The notes under the pieces: model-generated
What the model was told of the DNA's origin: nothing
The model's input: only the letters and a program-made list of their open reading frames with translations
The model's database searches: none
Assembly (NCBI RefSeq): GCF_014645315.1
Contig: NZ_BMLQ01000002.1
Coordinates: forward strand, 248,001-312,000
DNA length: 64,000 nucleotides
Reading direction: 5' to 3'
Source of the DNA: Citricoccus zhacaiensis
GTDB lineage: Bacteria > Actinomycetota > Actinomycetes > Actinomycetales > Micrococcaceae
Shown here: positions 17,738-26,031 of the stretch, in pieces
Layout: every line of letters starts with the position of its first letter
Position numbering within the stretch: position 1 is the stretch's first letter
Translations under genes and position numbers: made by a program

Positions 17738-18816
17738 AGGGTCCCCCCGGTGACGCGTTCCCCCGCCACCGTGGTGAGGATGCCCCGGTGGTCCGTTCCG
17801 GCAAGGTCCAGCCGTTCGTAGGCGATCGGCACCAGCCCCCTCAGCAGAACATGGTCGATGGCCGTGAAGGGCGGCAACCAGGACCCCACCGGCCAGGTGG
17901 GCCCCGGGAACGGGCCGGCAGCTGATGCGGTCGGTGTGAACCCGTCAGCCAGGGCCCGGAACTGCGGGTGGGCATGGCTCGCGTTGAAGTCCCCGGCCAG
18001 GATCAGGGGCAGGTCTGCGTGGGCAGCCTGCCAGCGGTCCAGCCCGCGGAGCGTGTCATCCCAGGAGGGGACGAAGTCCTCGCCGATCGGTGGCACGGGA
18101 TGGATGCCCACCACCCGCACGGCGCCCAGGTCCGGATGTTCGACCACCGCCACGGGCTGATCGAAGTGACGGTATGCGGCGAAGCGCGGCAGGACGCCCT
18201 CGGACCGCAGTGGGTGTGCGGACAGGATCACCGCACCGCCCGCCTTGCCTCCCTGGGGTTCGTCCGGGATCGTCGCGGTGCGGTACGGCAGACGGTCCAG
18301 CACCCCTTCCTCCCGCAGGGCCGTGATCAGGTCCTCGTCGGCTTCCACGAGGACCAGTACATCCACCCCGTTGACGCCGTGGGCGCTACCGCTACCAGTC
18401 CCCCCAGCCCCGAGCGCCGCGGCCAGTGCGGCGGGGTCCACGCCGCCATACTCGGCATTGAGGCTCAGCACGGTCAACCTGCCAGCCTCGATTCCAGCGT
18501 CCGCGCCGCGCTATATGCCAGCCCCGGCGTCGGCCCCATCAAGGGGACCGACCGGCACCAACGTCGGCAGCAGCCCGAGCACCGCCCCGGTGGCCAGCAC
18601 GCCGGCAGCCCACCACTGACGGAACACCAGTACCAGGAGGGCGATCACCCCGGCCACCGCGCTCAGGACGGGCACGAGCGACTGCAGGGCCGGCATGACC
18701 CACGGCCGGGTGATCGGCGGATGGGGCAACACCGCCAGGAGGACCGCCAGCACCACGCAGATGACCAGGACCGCCCGGCGGAGGCGCCGCCGTCGGGAAC
18801 CATGCGGTCCTGCCAC
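17734..18816 (-). pseudogene. Endonuclease/exonuclease/phosphatase membrane protein with in-frame TAG
   Basis: One reading frame from GTG 18816 (AGGAG 8 nt upstream) to 17734 is interrupted only by TAG at 18511-18513. The N-terminal ~100 residues hold a basic start and three helices (AVLVICVVLAVLLAVL, LVPVLSAVAGVIALLVLVF, WAAGVLATGAVLGLLPTLV). The rest is an EEP domain with intact motifs LNAEYGG, LVEADED, GIHPVPP, LAGDFNAS, IDHVLL and TDHRG. Such proteins are typically ~350 aa and undivided, matching 360 codons here. A TTG at 18477 just before the EEP domain could restart translation and give a soluble 247-aa enzyme. All catalytic motifs survive, so the stop is recent or a sequencing error. 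The gene overlaps the MFS gene (GTGA). Confidence 0.8.
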
Positions 18817-18900
18817 CAGGAGAACTCCTCTCGCCTGCCGGATCCGCACTCGCACGGGCACCGGGCGCCCGTATCCGGACACATCAGGCATCCTAGAGGT

Positions 18901-19347
18901 ATGGATGAACCGCTTCCCGTCACGGACCCCCTGGCCCTGGAGAGCCAGATCTGTTTCGCACTGTCCGTGGCATCCCGGGGCGTGATCGCCGCTTACCGAC
19001 CCGTGCTCGAACCGTTGAAGCTGACTCATCCGCAGTACCTGGTGATGCTGGCACTCTGGCAGCACGCGCCCCTGTCCCTCAAGGATCTGGCGGGGCGACT
19101 GCACATGGAGCCGGCCACCCTGTCCCCGCTGACCAAGCGCCTGGAGGCGCTCGGCTACGTCCAACGGGCCAAGAATCCCGACGACGGCCGCGGCCTGGCC
19201 CTGTCCCTCACCGAGCAGGGCCGCACGTTGCGCCAGCGAGCCGAACAGGTGCCGGTGGAGATGATGCAGCGACTGCAGATGGACGAGGGCGAACTGAAGG
19301 ACCTGCACCGGCTCATGACAACCCTGATGCAGCGCGTCCACCCGTGA
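18901..19347 (+). CDS. MarR/OhrR-family transcriptional regulator
   Basis: 148-aa winged-helix repressor. ESQICFALSVASRGVI with Cys18 is the redox-sensing N-terminal segment of OhrR-type proteins. The HTH (LSLKDLAGRLHMEPATLSPLTKRLEALGYVQR) and wing (DDGRGLALSLTEQG) follow. No ohr gene is adjacent. The divergent neighbour is the EEP-MFS unit, only 84 bp away, so that is the likely target along with itself. ATG 18901 has GAGG almost touching it, so initiation may be weak or leaderless. Peroxide sensing is inferred from the conserved cysteine. Confidence 0.87.
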   Translation: MDEPLPVTDPLALESQICFALSVASRGVIAAYRPVLEPLKLTHPQYLVMLALWQHAPLSLKDLAGRLHMEPATLSPLTKRLEALGYVQRAKNPDDGRGLALSLTEQGRTLRQRAEQVPVEMMQRLQMDEGELKDLHRLMTTLMQRVHP

Positions 19348-19386
19348 TCATGCGCGGCCTGGATGCACGGTATGGCCGGCGGCGGA

Positions 19387-19659
19387 TCAGAGGCCAGTGA
19401 ACGCCAGCAACTCGGCGGGCGGCTGCTGACCAGTGTTCCGGTAACCCTGCAGGAGTTTCACGGCGCGCTCCTTCTGGAGCTGCTTGCGAGGGTCCAGCGT
19501 GCCCTGTCGGCTGGCCGGGCCGAACGTGCAGGAGGCGATGTAGATGAACCGCCACTGGAACCGGAACCAGGCCCCCAGGCCAGTCTTGTCCCTCACCACC
19601 GAGTAGGCCTTCTGGCGTGCGGGCTTGTTCGGCTGGTGCTGTGGGCTCTGCTCGGTCAT
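19387..19659 (-). CDS. Small protein of unknown function, paralogue of the next gene
   Basis: 90 aa, no membrane segment, no known domain recognised. The core DKTGLGAWFRFQWRFIYIA, FGPASRQGTLDPRKQL and GYRNTGQQPPAEL aligns along its whole length with the 133-aa neighbour (DKTGLSPGYRLLWRIRY, YGPASRQAGLNPREAL, AYRAQGEEPPPAI). The protein is rich in Trp/Arg/Gln and basic. An inverted repeat (19719-19734) lies upstream overlapping a TAAAAT -10-like sequence, so expression may be regulated separately from the neighbour. Conservation between the two copies argues that both are real genes. Confidence 0.75.
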   Translation of the reverse strand: MTEQSPQHQPNKPARQKAYSVVRDKTGLGAWFRFQWRFIYIASCTFGPASRQGTLDPRKQLQKERAVKLLQGYRNTGQQPPAELLAFTGL

Positions 19660-19718
19660 CAGGCTCCCCCTGGTTCGGAATCCACCACGGCTACGGTGGC
19701 CGGGGCCCAGTCTATTTT

Positions 19719-19734
19719 AGTTAGCCCACTAACT
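19719..19734 (-). promoter_or_regulatory. Inverted repeat AGTTAG-N4-CTAACT with -10-like hexamer
   Basis: Perfect 6-bp arms with a 4-nt spacer, about 60 bp upstream of the 90-aa gene start. On the minus strand it is followed immediately by TAAAAT (19719-19714), a good -10 candidate, so a bound protein would block RNA polymerase. The arrangement resembles MarR-family operators. Confidence 0.55.
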
Positions 19735-19744
19735 GAAATCTGGA

Positions 19745-20146
19745 TCAGGTCTTGTCCCCGGTCTCGTTCGGTCGCATGACGGGAGGCTCCTCGCCGTCCT
19801 TCAGCATGAAGTACCGGTAGCCCTCCTGGAAGGGTTTGGGCGGCTGACCGTGACGACCGTGGCCAGCGTCGTCCCACGACTCCGTCACACCGTCCTCACC
19901 GGCGGCTCGGCGGATGGCCGGCGGCGGTTCCTCCCCCTGGGCCCGGTAGGCGGCGGCCACGCGTTGGGCCCGCTCCACCCTCAGTGCCTCCCGTGGGTTC
20001 AGTCCCGCCTGCCGGCTCGCAGGGCCGTAGACGTCATTGGCCGCATAGCGGATCCGCCACAGCAGGCGGTATCCGGGGGACAGCCCGGTCTTGTCCTTCT
20101 CCAGCAGGTGGATCTTCTGGTTCTCGCGGATCTCTTCGTCTCGCAT
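19745..20146 (-). CDS. Small protein of unknown function, paralogue of the 90-aa neighbour
   Basis: 133 aa. Residues ~18-77 align with the 90-aa protein encoded 85 bp downstream, sharing DKTGL, W-R-x-Y, the GPASRQ core and an L-(D/N)-P-R motif. It adds a hydrophilic C-terminal half (DDAGHGRHGQPPKPFQEGYRY) not found in the partner. No transmembrane segment or catalytic signature is evident. ATG 20146 follows GGAGGAACGCC-like sequence on the minus strand. The two genes are a tandem duplication that has diverged. Function unknown; no neighbour suggests one. Confidence 0.75.
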   Translation of the reverse strand: MRDEEIRENQKIHLLEKDKTGLSPGYRLLWRIRYAANDVYGPASRQAGLNPREALRVERAQRVAAAYRAQGEEPPPAIRRAAGEDGVTESWDDAGHGRHGQPPKPFQEGYRYFMLKDGEEPPVMRPNETGDKT

Positions 20147-20294
20147 GGCGTTCCTCCAAGGGACTGCCGATGCCGGAGCACCGGCGTACTCCCAGCCTAG
20201 AACCGCCCCTGCGGAAGGTGAACGGCTGGCTTGCCGGCGCCCGCACCGGCTCGCTCGAAGGGGCCAGCTGGGAAGGGCTGCCTTGAGGAGCGGC

Positions 20295-21068
20295 TCAGAG
20301 GGGCTTGGTGGCCCAGTGGATCGCGAGCGTTCCGAACAGGTGGGTCTCGTGGCCCACGTCCTCGAAGCCGACGTCTTCCAGCAGCGCCTGGATCTGTGCG
20401 GGCGTCTTGAAGCCCCGGCTGGTGGCGGAGAGGTACTCGTAGGCGTCCGGGGTGCGAGTGATCAGCCGGGAGATCTGTGGCACCACGTATTTGATGTACG
20501 CCGTGGAGAACGGCTTGATGATGTTGTCCGGCGCGGGGGAGGTCTCCAGGGCGACCATGCGGCCGCCGGGCTTGAGCACGCGGAACTGCTCAGCCAGCGT
20601 GGTGGGGATGTCCGCCACGTTGCGCAGCAGGTAGCCATGGGTGACGGCGTCGAACGTGTTGTCCTCGAACGGCAGGTCCATGGCATCCGCCTCGACCCAG
20701 TCGATCTGCCCGCCACCCGGCCGGTTCCGGCCGACCTCCATCATCTCGGGCGCGAAGTCGGCGCCGGTGATCCGGGCACCATAGCGTGAGCGGAGGACCT
20801 CCAGGGCGATGTCCCCGGTACCGGTGGCCAGGTCCAGGACCACCGGGCTGTCCGGCAACTCGGCTCTCTCCACCGTCCGGCGCACGAACCGGGGCTCCTG
20901 CCCCCACGTCATCACGAGGTTCATCAAGTCATACCGGCCGGCGATGCCGTCGAACATCGAGGCCACCTTCGTCCCGTGGTCCGCCGGTACTCCGGCCCGC
21001 TCCGTCACATCGTCCGGCGACGCGTGGTCGGTCCGTGGGTTCTCTGAGGCTGGCTGGCTGGTGCTCAC
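20295..21068 (-). CDS. menG: Demethylmenaquinone methyltransferase
   Basis: SAM-dependent C-methyltransferase for the last step of menaquinone synthesis (MenG/UbiE family). Visible motifs are KVASMFDGIAGRYDLMN, the SAM-binding VLDLATGTGDIALE, FAPEMMEVGR, DAMDLPFEDNTFDAV and GYLLRNVADIPTTL with the VLKPGGRMVALE strand. Length 257 aa from GTG 21068 (GGAG just upstream), close to the family's 230-260 aa. A more distal ATG at 21218 would add a non-homologous 50 residues and is rejected. The product is cytoplasmic and menaquinone is the main quinone of actinobacteria. It is not clustered with other men genes here. Confidence 0.92.
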   Translation of the reverse strand: MSTSQPASENPRTDHASPDDVTERAGVPADHGTKVASMFDGIAGRYDLMNLVMTWGQEPRFVRRTVERAELPDSPVVLDLATGTGDIALEVLRSRYGARITGADFAPEMMEVGRNRPGGGQIDWVEADAMDLPFEDNTFDAVTHGYLLRNVADIPTTLAEQFRVLKPGGRMVALETSPAPDNIIKPFSTAYIKYVVPQISRLITRTPDAYEYLSATSRGFKTPAQIQALLEDVGFEDVGHETHLFGTLAIHWATKPL

Positions 21069-21105
21069 CCGCTCCACGGTAGCCGGTTCCGGGCCAGAAC
21101 CCTGA

Positions 21106-21339
21106 TCGGCAGACCGACACAGCCGGACGCCAGCGTGGGTCCTCGAGAGTGTGCCGGTCGTGCTCGTGGAGAGTGGACGTCCACTCAAGGTCGTCATGGA
21201 TCGGGAGCGGATCTCCATGGAAGATGTCCTCAGTGCCGCGCGTTCGACTCAAGGCCTGGAGTCCATGGGCCAGATCAAGTGGGCCGTACTGGAAACCTCC
21301 GGCAGCATCAGCATCGTGCCCACCCAACAGGGCCCATGA
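21106..21339 (+). pseudogene. DUF421 (YetF-like) gene remnant, 5' part missing
   Basis: The 62-aa open stretch from GTG 21151 (PVVLVESGRPLKVVMDRERI, MEDVLSAARSTQGLESMGQI, KWAVLETSGSISIVPT) matches the C-terminal cytoplasmic domain of YetF/DUF421 proteins. Similarity seems to extend upstream to about 21130, but an in-frame TGA stands at 21103. The three N-terminal membrane helices (about 80-90 aa) are absent; that space holds the menaquinone methyltransferase start on the other strand. It is therefore a truncated remnant rather than a functional gene. Confidence 0.72.
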
Positions 21340-21401
21340 GCGCTTCAATTTTCAGGGGCGCACCAGTAGGTACCGACCTGGTCAAGGCCTAGGGTGATCC
21401 C

Positions 21402-22382
21402 GTGATGCACACATCAGAAAAGCTTGGTTGGGACCTACCCCGCGAACAGCAGGAGGCATTGCGCAAGGCGGTGCGCCTGGAATGGCTCAGCCTGGGCATC
21501 ACGGCATGCACGATCACCCTCGTCGCGTTCGTGCTGGGGAACTCGCAGGCCATGAAGACCGCCTGGATCGAAGACATGCTCTCCACGATCCCGCAGATCT
21601 CCTTTCTGGTCTCTCTGCTCGCCATCCGCCGGTTCCGCCAGAATGCTCAACGCCCCTACGGTGCCCACCGCGCCGCCGGCGTCGGCCACCTCGTGGCCTC
21701 CGTGGCCCTGACCCTGGTCGGTGGGTTTCTCGCCTACGAGGCTGTCAGCGGCCTGGTGACCGCTGAACACCCCACGGTCGGCACGGTGCAGCTGTTCGGC
21801 AACACCGTCTGGCTCGGCTGGATCATGATGGGGGTGATGGCTGTCATCGCCATTCCACCCATCTTCCTGGCCCGGGCCAAGCTGAAGGTCGCACCGATCC
21901 TCAATGACAAGGTGCTCTTCGCCGACGCGAACATGAACAAGGCCGACTGGCTCACCAATGCCGCCTCGATCGTCGGTGTGGCCGGCATCGGCCTCGGATG
22001 GTGGTGGGTGGACTACGCAGCCGCCTTCGTCATCTCGATGGACATCCTCAAGGACGGCGTCCACCACTTGCGGGCAGCCGTCCTGGACCTGATCGACAGG
22101 CGAGCCACCACTCCGAACAACAAGGCCCCGCATCCGGCCATTGCCGACGCCACCCAAGCCGTGCAGGCCCTGCCGTGGGTGGAACAGGCCGGCTGCCGCG
22201 TGCGGGACCTGGGCCGGCGATTGCACATCGAGGTCTTCCTGGTACCGCTCTCCGGTCAGGTCAGCCTGGATCAGATCGAGGAGGCGGAGGAGGCCTGCCG
22301 GTCAGTGGACTGGATGGTCTGGGACGTGGTCATCATGCCCGTGATGCGGCTACCGGACATCGTCCAGTCGACCGACGACTGA
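21402..22382 (+). CDS. Cation diffusion facilitator (CDF) family transporter
   Basis: 326-aa divalent-cation/proton antiporter with about five to six helices and a C-terminal cytoplasmic ferredoxin-like domain (LPWVEQAGCRVRDLGRRLHIEVF). The paired metal-site helices read WIEDMLSTIP and FADANMNKADWLTNAA, a CDF subtype in which the classical HxxxD is replaced by D/N residues. Substrate specificity cannot be assigned; zinc, manganese or iron are possible. GTG 21402 or ATG 21405 could start it (AGGG upstream fits the GTG better). A strong hairpin follows the stop. Confidence 0.87.
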   Translation: MMHTSEKLGWDLPREQQEALRKAVRLEWLSLGITACTITLVAFVLGNSQAMKTAWIEDMLSTIPQISFLVSLLAIRRFRQNAQRPYGAHRAAGVGHLVASVALTLVGGFLAYEAVSGLVTAEHPTVGTVQLFGNTVWLGWIMMGVMAVIAIPPIFLARAKLKVAPILNDKVLFADANMNKADWLTNAASIVGVAGIGLGWWWVDYAAAFVISMDILKDGVHHLRAAVLDLIDRRATTPNNKAPHPAIADATQAVQALPWVEQAGCRVRDLGRRLHIEVFLVPLSGQVSLDQIEEAEEACRSVDWMVWDVVIMPVMRLPDIVQSTDD

Positions 22383-22412
22383 TCCTCTGCCACCACGAGG
22401 CCGTCAACGACG

Positions 22413-22476
22413 CGTGCCCAGCGACTGCACCGGAAACCTGGGAGGGTTCGCACATCCGGTACGGTCGCTGGGCACG
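22413..22476 (+). terminator. Hairpin downstream of the CDF gene
   Basis: Arms 22413-22425 and 22464-22476 are perfectly complementary (13 bp), with further pairing inside (CCGGA/TCCGG) and outside (GTCAAC 22403-22408 / GTTGAC 22483-22488). Probable terminator that isolates the CDF gene from the iron-regulated operon starting about 60 bp downstream. Confidence 0.6.
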
Positions 22477-22533
22477 TCCACCGTTGACCCAACTGCAGTG
22501 TGCTGCCACCCCGCACGGCGGCTGCACATGTTG

Positions 22534-22552
22534 TTAGGCTAGGCTAACCTCC
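22534..22552 (+). promoter_or_regulatory. DtxR/IdeR-type iron box
   Basis: TTAGGCTAGGCTAACCTCC differs at three positions from the 19-bp DtxR/IdeR consensus (TTAGGTTAGGCTAACCTAA). It is palindromic over its core and ends 48 bp before the start of the siderophore-binding lipoprotein gene. It predicts repression of the whole importer operon when Fe2+ is plentiful. Confidence 0.85.
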
Positions 22553-22600
22553 AGCAATTAGGCAACACCCTTGTTTGCCAATGACTCGAAAGGCCGCCTC

Positions 22601-23713
22601 GTGTCCCCTGCATCTCTCTCCCCCACCGCCGGCGCTCCGACCGCCCGCCGGACCACCCGCCGTCGGGCCCTGTCCCTGGGATCCCTGGCGCTCAGTGCCG
22701 CCCTGCTCGCCGGCTGTTCCACGGGCCCCGCCGGCGGCTCAGGCTCGGAGGCCTCCGGCTCCACCGATGCGTCCGCGGCCTCGGACGCCACCTTCCCCCG
22801 GACGGTGGAGCACGTCTACGGCGAGACCGAGATCCCGGCCCAGCCCGAGCGCGTGGCCACCGTGTCCTGGGTGAACCAGGACGTCGCGCTGGCCCTGGGC
22901 GTGGTGCCCGTGGGCGTGGCCGCCACCGAATACGGAGGCAACGCCCAGCAGTCCACCGACTGGTTCGATGCGGCCCTGGAGGAGGCCGGCGGCGAGGCCC
23001 CGGAGCAGTACTCCGAGGCGGACGGCATCAACTTCGAGGCCCTGGCCGCCACCGAGCCGGACGTCATTCTCGCCGCCTACTCCGGCATCACGCAGGAGGA
23101 GTATGACAAGCTCTCCGAGATCGCGCCCGTGGTGGCCTACCCGGAGGACACCGCGGCGTTCACCACGGCCTGGCAGGACTCCACCCGGCTGATCGGTGAG
23201 GCCCTCGGCAAGGAGGAGAAGGCCGAGGAGGTCATCGCGGACGTGGAGGGCCAGGTGGCCCAGGCCGCGGAGGAGTTCCCCGCCCTGGAGGGCACCACCT
23301 TCCTGACCGGCACCGTGGACCCGGCCGCCGCCGATCAGATCTACCTGTTCACGGCCGCGGACAATCGGCCGAAGTTCCTGACCTCCCTCGGCATGGAACT
23401 GGCCCCCGTGCTCGCGGACAACGAGGAGGCCCAGGACGCCTTCTACCTGACCTGGTCCCCCGAGCGGGCGGACGAGCTCGACTCGGACATCTTCGTCACC
23501 TCGGCCACCGATGAGTCCGTGGCCGAGGCCATCGCCGCCGACCCGCTGCTGTCCAAGATCCCGGCCGTGCAGGACGAGACCCTCGTGGTGCAGACCGACC
23601 AGCAGGAGGTCCTGTCCACCTCGGCCGCCTCTCCGCTGTCCATCCCGTGGGCCCTGGACAACGTGGTACCGGACATCGCCGCCGCGGCCGAGCAGGCCGA
23701 CAGCGCGGAATAG
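22601..23713 (+). CDS. Iron-siderophore ABC transporter substrate-binding lipoprotein
   Basis: 370-aa lipoprotein of the FecB/FepB type. It has a twin-Arg-like basic start, hydrophobic stretch and lipobox LLAGCSTG, a Ser/Gly linker, then the periplasmic-binding-2 fold (PRTVEHVYGETEIPAQPERVA, ALAATEPDVILAAYSGI, LSEIAPVVAYPEDT). Binds ferric siderophore outside the membrane for the permeases encoded downstream. GTG 22601 is preferred (AAAGG 8 nt upstream); a TTG at 22571 would add ten residues. First gene of the four-gene importer operon behind the iron box. Confidence 0.92.
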   Translation: MSPASLSPTAGAPTARRTTRRRALSLGSLALSAALLAGCSTGPAGGSGSEASGSTDASAASDATFPRTVEHVYGETEIPAQPERVATVSWVNQDVALALGVVPVGVAATEYGGNAQQSTDWFDAALEEAGGEAPEQYSEADGINFEALAATEPDVILAAYSGITQEEYDKLSEIAPVVAYPEDTAAFTTAWQDSTRLIGEALGKEEKAEEVIADVEGQVAQAAEEFPALEGTTFLTGTVDPAAADQIYLFTAADNRPKFLTSLGMELAPVLADNEEAQDAFYLTWSPERADELDSDIFVTSATDESVAEAIAADPLLSKIPAVQDETLVVQTDQQEVLSTSAASPLSIPWALDNVVPDIAAAAEQADSAE

Positions 23714-23760
23714 TCTGGCGAGAAGAAGCCCAGTGAACACCGTCCGATGACAGAAAGCGC

Positions 23761-24909
23761 ATGAGACCCTCCCTCCAGCGCCCCTCCACGGAGCACCCGC
23801 CGCCCGGCACCAGCACCCCTGGCCCGCCGGAGCGGCGGTCCGCGCCCCCGGCACGACGACGGCCTGTCACCGCTTCGCCTGTCCTCGCACTGCCTTTCCT
23901 CGCCCTCCCGGCACTGGTGCTGGTGTTCGCCTGCCTGGCCGCACTGGCCTTCGGGGCCCGCCACGTGGACCCGGGCACCACGCTGGAGGCCCTCGGCGCG
24001 TTCCTCACCGGCCGGGGTGACGCGGCGGCGGCGGACATCGACGCCGCGGCCGCCCTGTCCCGCATCCCGCGCACCATCACGGCGGTCCTCGTGGGCGCGG
24101 CCCTCGCGGTCTCCGGGGTGGCCCTGCAGGGAGCCACCCGCAACCCGCTCGGTGATGCGGGGCTGCTGGGCCTGACCGCCGGGGCCTCCCTGGCGGTGGC
24201 CCTGGGCCTGGGCATCGGCATCTCGGCCGGCCTGGCAGGGGTGATGGTGCTGGCGATCCTCGGGACGCTCGTGGCCGCCGCGGTGGTCTACACCGTGGCC
24301 TCGGCCGCCTCCCGGCTGGGGGGCGGCACGGGCGGCACCCCCGGGCCGCTGTCCCTCGTGCTGGCCGGGGCCGCCGTCACCGCCGGCTGCACCGCCGTCA
24401 CCAGCGCCCTGTTGATCCTCTCCCCCGCGGTGCTGGAGCGCTTCCGGTTCTGGACCGTCGGCTCCGTGGCCCGGTCCTCGCTGGAAGACGCCGCCTGGCT
24501 GGCGCCGGTGATCGCCGTGGGCATCCTGATGGTCTTCGTGGCCGCCCCCGGGCTGGATGCGCTGGCCCTCGGTGACGAGCTGGCCCACGGGCTCGGCTCC
24601 CACCCCGAACGCCTGCGCATGGTCCTGCTTGGTGCCACCGTGCTGCTGACGGCCGCCGCGACCGCCCTGGCCGGACCGGTGGTGTTCGTGGGCCTGCTGG
24701 TCCCCCATGCCCTGCGCCGGTTCCGCCCGGCCTCCACGCGCGTGCTCGTGCTGGGATGCGCCTTGTGGGGAGCCGTCCTGCTCGTTCTCGCCGACCTCGC
24801 CGGGCGGCTCGTGGTGGCTCCCCAGGAGATCCACGTGGGCGTAACGACCGTGGTCATCGGCGTGCCCGTGTTGCTGCTGTTGCTGCGCCGGAAGGCGGTC
24901 TCCCTGTGA
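23761..24909 (+). CDS. FecCD-family iron-siderophore permease (first)
   Basis: 382-aa permease with about ten membrane helices after a ~45-aa Pro-rich cytoplasmic N-terminus. Family signatures include the LSRIPRTITAVLVGAALAVSG and RNPLGDAGLLGLTAGAS segments, the coupling region DELAHGLGSHPERLRM, and a closing VAPQEIHVGVTTVVIGVP. Forms the transmembrane channel with the next gene product. It begins 47 bp after the binding-protein gene and its TGA overlaps the next GTG (GTGA). Confidence 0.92.
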   Translation: MRPSLQRPSTEHPPPGTSTPGPPERRSAPPARRRPVTASPVLALPFLALPALVLVFACLAALAFGARHVDPGTTLEALGAFLTGRGDAAAADIDAAAALSRIPRTITAVLVGAALAVSGVALQGATRNPLGDAGLLGLTAGASLAVALGLGIGISAGLAGVMVLAILGTLVAAAVVYTVASAASRLGGGTGGTPGPLSLVLAGAAVTAGCTAVTSALLILSPAVLERFRFWTVGSVARSSLEDAAWLAPVIAVGILMVFVAAPGLDALALGDELAHGLGSHPERLRMVLLGATVLLTAAATALAGPVVFVGLLVPHALRRFRPASTRVLVLGCALWGAVLLVLADLAGRLVVAPQEIHVGVTTVVIGVPVLLLLLRRKAVSL

Positions 24910-26030
24910 GCGCGCCATCCCTCGAGACCACGGCCGCTGCTCCCGCACCTGAGGCGGCGGCCGGGCCCTCCCCGGCTGCGGTGGCCGCCGTGCGGTCCCT
25001 GCACTCCCGAGCCCGACGCCGGCTGCTCACCGCCACGCTCTGCCTCGCCGCTGCCTTGGCGCTGGCCATGGGGGTGCGGGTGCTGCTGGGCCATTACACC
25101 GTCACCATCCCCGACTTCTTCGCCATCCTCGGCGGGGAGACCATCCCCGGCGCCTCGTTCATCGTGATGCAGGAGAAGCTGCCCCGGGCCGTGGCCGGAG
25201 CCCTGGCCGGGGCGGCGTTCGGCGCCGCCGGCGCCTTGTTCCGGCGCACGCTGCGCAACCCCCTGGCCAGCCCGGACATCATCGGCGTGACCCAGGGTGC
25301 CGCCGTCGCCGCCGTGACCGTGCTCGCCTTCGGCGGGGTGCGGGGGACGGGCATGGCCGCCGCCGCCCTGATCGGCGGCCTGGTGGCGATCGCCATCGTC
25401 CTCGGGTTCTCGATGGCCGGACGGTCCTCGGCGGGAGCCGGCTCCGGCGGGCTGGCCGGCGCCCTGGGTGGGGCCACCTTCATCGTGGCCGGGATCGCCG
25501 TGGCGTCCCTGTGCCAGGCCATCCTGTCCGGGGCGATGCTGGCCCTGTCCCAGCACGACCTGCAGGCCGCGGCCGTGTGGACCGCGGGTTCTCTCAACGC
25601 GGTGACGTGGGAGCGGATCATCCTGCTGGCTCTCATCATGATCGTGCTGGTGCCCTTCGCCGGGCTCCTGCACGCCCGGTTGGCCCCAGCCGACCTGGGC
25701 GGCGAGCTGGCTCACGGCGTGGGCTCCCGGCCCGGCAGGACGGGCCTCTGGTCCCTCGTGGTCGGCGCTCTGCTGGCGGCGGCGGCGACGGCGGCCACCG
25801 GCCCACTGGCGTTCGTCGCCCTGCTCTCCACTCCCCTGGCCCGGGGCCTCACCGGCGGACGGCCCTCGCTGCCGGCGGCGGCCCTGTGCGGCGCGGTCAT
25901 CGTGGTGATCGCGGACTTCGCGGCCGCCGAGGCCTTCGGCGGGGTCCGGCTGCCCACCGGCGTGCTCACCGGGGCGGCCGGGGCACCGCTGATGCTGTGG
26001 CTGTTGATTCGAAGCGGACGGAAGGCATGA
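24906..26030 (+). CDS. FecCD-family iron-siderophore permease (second)
   Basis: 374-aa partner permease. It has an Ala/Pro-rich cytoplasmic N-terminus of ~40 residues, then about ten helices. Signatures include EKLPRAVAGALAGAAFGAAG, RNPLASPDIIGVTQGAA, AVWTAGSLNAVTWER, GELAHGVGSRPGRTG and GVRLPTGVLTGAAGAPL. Together with the preceding gene it forms a heterodimeric channel. The start GTG 24906 is fixed by the GTGA overlap with the previous stop, and the next gene starts one base after its TGA. Confidence 0.92.
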   Translation: MSAPSLETTAAAPAPEAAAGPSPAAVAAVRSLHSRARRRLLTATLCLAAALALAMGVRVLLGHYTVTIPDFFAILGGETIPGASFIVMQEKLPRAVAGALAGAAFGAAGALFRRTLRNPLASPDIIGVTQGAAVAAVTVLAFGGVRGTGMAAAALIGGLVAIAIVLGFSMAGRSSAGAGSGGLAGALGGATFIVAGIAVASLCQAILSGAMLALSQHDLQAAAVWTAGSLNAVTWERIILLALIMIVLVPFAGLLHARLAPADLGGELAHGVGSRPGRTGLWSLVVGALLAAAATAATGPLAFVALLSTPLARGLTGGRPSLPAAALCGAVIVVIADFAAAEAFGGVRLPTGVLTGAAGAPLMLWLLIRSGRKA

Positions 26031-26031
26031 G

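Noticed and set aside
23443-24948. Long minus-strand open frame opposite the siderophore permease genes
   Set aside because: Low-complexity Gly/Gln/His/Arg sequence; both permeases on the plus strand are unambiguous.
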